Below are positions 12,608 to 14,798 of a DNA stretch of 14,798 bases, one piece after another; the first letter of the stretch is position 1; the number at the start of each line of letters is the position of its first letter. The DNA is taken from NCBI GenBank assembly GCA_049317345.1, contig JBMOIL010000054.1:1-14798 (forward strand). The letters are read 5' to 3'. A program made the translations under genes and the position numbers. The stretch comes from Mxb001 sp049317345 (lineage in GTDB: Bacteria > Actinomycetota > Actinomycetes > S36-B12). The notes under the pieces are model-generated. The model had not been told where the DNA came from and searched no databases. It saw only the letters and a list, made by a program, of their open reading frames with translations.

Positions 12608-13096
12608 ATGATGAAGAAGAGCCTGGTCATGTCCGCATGCGTCGTCACCCTGGTGGCAGGCGCCACCATCGCCGCACCCTCGGCCTCTGCCGCAAAGGTG
12701 CCTGCCGATCGCGTCGTCTTCCTCGAGCGAGTGGACGCGCAGAACATCGACCTCGGCGCGGCCGGCCCATCTGTCGGTGACCTGCGTGTGACCCGGGGCA
12801 TCGTGCGCGCCACGCGCGACGGCAAGAAGATCGGCACCTACGCGACCAGTCAGGTCACGGTCGCCTCCGGTCTCATCGGCGGGACGGAGCAGCGCTCGGT
12901 GATCATGGAGATCACCATCGGCAAGAGCGACATCACCATGACGAGCTTGTACGTCGTTCCCGTGGGCGCAGCGCCGACTGGCGAGATAGTGCATCCGATC
13001 GTGGGCGGCACAGGCAAGTACCTCGGAGCCAAGGGCTCGCTGACATTCATCCCCTTGGACGAGACCACGTACCGGGCGAAACTGACCTTCGTCTAG
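12608..13096 (+). CDS. Secreted allene-oxide-cyclase-barrel-like (dirigent-like) protein
   Basis: 162 residues. Signal peptide MMKKSLVMSACVVTLVAGAT with probable cleavage after Ala-Ser-Ala (residue 28). The mature protein is all beta: VVFLERVDAQNIDLG, GPSVGDLRVTRGIVRA, GKKIGTYATSQVTV, SVIMEITIGKSDITMTSLY, HPIVGGTGKYLGAKGSLTFI (129-148), TTYRAKLTF. The D-x-G..GPSxGD beginning and the GGTGxYxGAxG motif are characteristic of AOC-barrel-like and dirigent-type proteins, which bind or convert small hydrophobic molecules; bacterial members are secreted and mostly uncharacterised. The start is fixed by a TAGCGT box six bases upstream. It follows the ABC ATPase remnant and converges on the DUF1775 gene with a 20-base gap. 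Confidence 0.82.
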   Translation: MMKKSLVMSACVVTLVAGATIAAPSASAAKVPADRVVFLERVDAQNIDLGAAGPSVGDLRVTRGIVRATRDGKKIGTYATSQVTVASGLIGGTEQRSVIMEITIGKSDITMTSLYVVPVGAAPTGEIVHPIVGGTGKYLGAKGSLTFIPLDETTYRAKLTFV

Positions 13097-13116
13097 GCCC
13101 GGCAGGGGCCCGCGGG

Positions 13117-13629
13117 TCACGGTGCAGGCAGCACCTTGATCTGGGGAAGTGGATACAGCGTGGGCGATGGCTTGTTGGCCGTCGCCGGACCGTCGGGCAC
13201 GTCCCAGACAACGGTCTCGCCGTCGCACCACTGCCTGACGGGCACGCCGTAGACGCCCGACTTGGCGGGCCAGGTGATCGACATCGGGAAGAACGTCGGG
13301 ACATTGAAGGCGGGCACATCGCCCTGCAGCGTCCAGACGACCTTGCGACCCTCTGACGTCCGCGAGACCTTGCTCGTCCAGCCCGTCACCGCCTGCGGTG
13401 TCACTTTGCTGAACTTCTTGTTGAAGTACGCCGCGACCTTGTCAATGCCGAGCTGGTTTTGCATGCAGCCATGCTGGACCTCGAGCGTCATCATCGAGGT
13501 CTTGCCGGCGTACGCCGAAGCTCCGCTGAGATCCACGATCGCGTGGGCGGAGGCTGGCAGCGCTGATGCCATGACGAGTGCGGCGGAGGCGATGCTGGCG
13601 CCGGCAAGAGCAAGGAGTCGATGCGTCAT
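13117..13629 (-). CDS. DUF1775 / YcnI-like secreted, probably copper-binding protein
   Basis: 170 residues. Signal peptide 1-28 ends PASA, leaving His29 as the mature N-terminus (HAIVDLSG). In characterised YcnI the N-terminal His with a nearby Glu and Trp binds copper(II) by a mono-histidine brace; here His29, Glu50 and Trp134/Trp142 are candidates. Family features: AYAGKTSMMTLEVQHGC (40-55), VTGWTSKV (81-88), VVWTLQG, FFPMSITWP, VRQWCDGETVVWDVP (131-145). Cys55 and Cys135 may form a disulfide. The usual C-terminal membrane anchor is missing; the protein ends in a Pro-rich tail, so it is likely released or loosely wall-associated. No CopC/CopD or YcnJ gene is next to it. ATG lies six bases after TAGGGT. 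Confidence 0.87.
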   Translation of the reverse strand: MTHRLLALAGASIASAALVMASALPASAHAIVDLSGASAYAGKTSMMTLEVQHGCMQNQLGIDKVAAYFNKKFSKVTPQAVTGWTSKVSRTSEGRKVVWTLQGDVPAFNVPTFFPMSITWPAKSGVYGVPVRQWCDGETVVWDVPDGPATANKPSPTLYPLPQIKVLPAP

Positions 13630-13635
13630 CCCTGG

Positions 13636-13641
13636 ACCCTA
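13636..13641 (-). promoter_or_regulatory. -10 box TAGGGT of the DUF1775 gene
   Basis: Minus-strand TAGGGT, six bases (ccaggg), ATG 13629. Confidence 0.65.
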
Positions 13642-13683
13642 GGCCCCGGGCTGGAGTTACTCCACTTCAGGCGCCCGCGCCCC

Positions 13684-13689
13684 TAGAGT
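13684..13689 (+). promoter_or_regulatory. -10 box TAGAGT of the antiporter gene
   Basis: TAGAGT, six bases (ggcgcc), GTG 13696. It places the antiporter start. Confidence 0.65.
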
Positions 13690-13695
13690 GGCGCC

Positions 13696-14798
13696 GTGTC
13701 CGAGCCGACGAGCCAGCAGATCATCCTTGCGGTGGTCCTGGTCTTCGGCATCGCCACCGCATGCCAGATCATCGCGCCCAAGCTGCGGATCCCGGCGCTC
13801 GTGCTGCTGCTGCCCGCGGGTTTCCTCCTGGGGATCCTCGCGCCGGGCGACACGCCCGCGACGGTGCTCGGCCCGGTCTTCTCCATCGCCGTCGACTTCG
13901 TCGTCGCGATCATCCTCTTCCAGGGCGGCGTCGGCCTGACGACGATCACGTTGCAGGGCAAGGACCTTGGTGTCGTGCGGCGGCTCGTCTTCATCGGTGC
14001 ACCGATCACGGGCGTGCTGGCGAGCCTGGGTGCGCACTTCATCATCGGGATGCCGTGGCCCGTGGCGATCATGCTGGGCGCGATCCTCATCGTCTCGGGT
14101 CCGACGGTCGTCAATCCCATCCTCGACTTCGCGCGGCCCGCGGGTCGCGTGCGGGGAATCCTCGTGTGGGAGGGCACGATCCTCGACCCTCTGGGAGCGC
14201 TCGTCGCCGTGGTGGTCTTCCAGATCATCAAGGCCAGTGATGCGACCACGATTGCCGACGGGGTCGTCATCTTCCTCGGCGGCGTCGGCGTCGCCATGGT
14301 GGCCGCCGCGGTCGGCACGGCCCTGTTCGTCATCGGCGGGCGTCTCGTGCGCGGCAATGCGATGCTCGCCACCCAGGTGGTGCTCGCCTCGGTGCTCGTG
14401 ACCGCGGGGCTCGCCAATCTCGTGAGCGACGACAGCGGCCTGCTCGCCGCCCTGCTCATGGGCATCGCCGCGCCGCGCATTGCCAGGAGGTTGGGCGCGA
14501 CCACGACCCAGGAGAGCCCCTTCTTCGACACGATCGTCTCCATCGGCATCGGAGTGCTCTTCGTGTCGATCTCGGCTCTCGTGCCACTCGACACCGTCGA
14601 GCAGATCCTCGTGCCGACCCTCGTCGTGGCGATCCTGCTCATCCTCGTGCAGCGCCCGCTCGTGAGCATGCTGTGCTCCGTCGGCTCCGGCCTTACGCGC
14701 AAGGAGCGGATCTTCATTGCCGCCATGGATCCGCGCGGCATCGTGGCGGCGGCCACGGCGTCGAGCGTGGGTGCTGTCCTCGTGGCGTCCAATGTGCC
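13696..14798 (+). CDS. NhaP-like (CPA1) cation/proton antiporter, 3' truncated by the window
   Basis: 367 codons from GTG 13696 to the window end, with no stop. Repeated hydrophobic helices begin at QQIILAVVLVFGIATACQ. Family marks: LRIPALVLLLPAGFLLG (30-46), FVVAIILFQGGVGLT (68-82, the LFxGG motif), ILIVSGPTVVNPIL (130-143), LVWEGTILDPLGALVAVVVF (156-175), and RKERIFIAAMDPRGIVAAAT near the end. The latter resembles the membrane-end 'PRGxVxxA' motif of CPA1 proteins. In the key EG-x-x-ND motif the Asn is Leu163 and Asp164 is kept; many actinobacterial homologues have a similar hydrophobic residue. It exchanges Na+ or K+ for protons across the cell membrane. The GTG is six bases after TAGAGT and it is divergent from the DUF1775 gene. 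Confidence 0.9.
   Translation, partial: MSEPTSQQIILAVVLVFGIATACQIIAPKLRIPALVLLLPAGFLLGILAPGDTPATVLGPVFSIAVDFVVAIILFQGGVGLTTITLQGKDLGVVRRLVFIGAPITGVLASLGAHFIIGMPWPVAIMLGAILIVSGPTVVNPILDFARPAGRVRGILVWEGTILDPLGALVAVVVFQIIKASDATTIADGVVIFLGGVGVAMVAAAVGTALFVIGGRLVRGNAMLATQVVLASVLVTAGLANLVSDDSGLLAALLMGIAAPRIARRLGATTTQESPFFDTIVSIGIGVLFVSISALVPLDTVEQILVPTLVVAILLILVQRPLVSMLCSVGSGLTRKERIFIAAMDPRGIVAAATASSVGAVLVASNV

Noticed and set aside
12224..13231. 335-codon minus-strand open frame
   Set aside because: Covers the ATPase remnant and AOC-barrel gene in antisense; those have real protein motifs and a placed promoter, this frame has none.
13683..14792. 369-codon minus-strand open frame
   Set aside because: Antisense to the antiporter; a Thr/Pro/Met-rich translation typical of shadows of a membrane-protein gene.
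1..14798. Search for tRNA, rRNA, insertion sequences, att sites, toxin-antitoxin or defence genes
   Set aside because: No spacer contains a cloverleaf or rRNA motif, no transposase or integrase residues are visible, and no paired small genes look like a toxin-antitoxin unit.

Overview
The window is GC-rich (roughly two-thirds G+C by eye), dense and strongly biased to G/C in third codon positions. Actinomycete-type families (PucR regulator, DUF1775/YcnI, AOC-barrel protein, NhaP-like antiporter) and TANNNT -10 boxes placed for leaderless mRNAs point to an actinobacterium (Actinomycetota). I cannot name the genus. It holds 19 genes (the first and last cut by the window edges), one decayed gene fragment, and no rRNA, tRNA, CRISPR, transposase or phage gene that I can see.

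Layout: 1-465 is the 3' end of a secreted FN3-type protein. 471-1728 holds an ABM-like small protein and a patatin-like hydrolase, divergent from a 37-bp promoter region. 1737-3435 holds a SAM methyltransferase and a VOC protein with a helical-repeat tail. 3492-4286 is a TauE/SafE permease, followed by an intergenic region with a perfect 12-bp hairpin carrying a C7 loop. 4485-6094 is a PucR-type regulator divergent from a cupin. 6091-6741 encodes a membrane-anchored SGNH-like protein that has lost its catalytic Ser and His. 6809-8423 holds a DoxX-like membrane protein, a DUF72 protein and a PH-like membrane protein. 8509-11144 holds a molybdopterin oxidoreductase and a thioredoxin-type glutathione peroxidase. 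11211-12227 holds two small exported proteins of unknown role. About 12295-12600 is a remnant of a sugar-ABC-transporter ATPase (TOBE domain only), whose end carries the promoter of an AOC-barrel secreted protein. 13117-13629 is a DUF1775/YcnI-like protein, and 13696 to the end is an NhaP-like cation/proton antiporter.

The genes do not form one pathway. Most are single transcription units on alternating strands. The main organising signal is in the promoters: 10 of 18 gene starts in the window have a TAGNNT box exactly six bases before the ATG/GTG, and three more fit a relaxed version. This indicates leaderless transcription and fixes several start codons. Convergent pairs often end in 4-base palindromic stop overlaps (CTAG, TTAA), and some divergent pairs have touching or overlapping -10 boxes. 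The content is mostly housekeeping or accessory metabolism. I found no clear defence or mobile system. The best leads are the dead SGNH protein, the VOC-repeat fusion, the hairpin with a possible promoter, and the leaderless start grammar.
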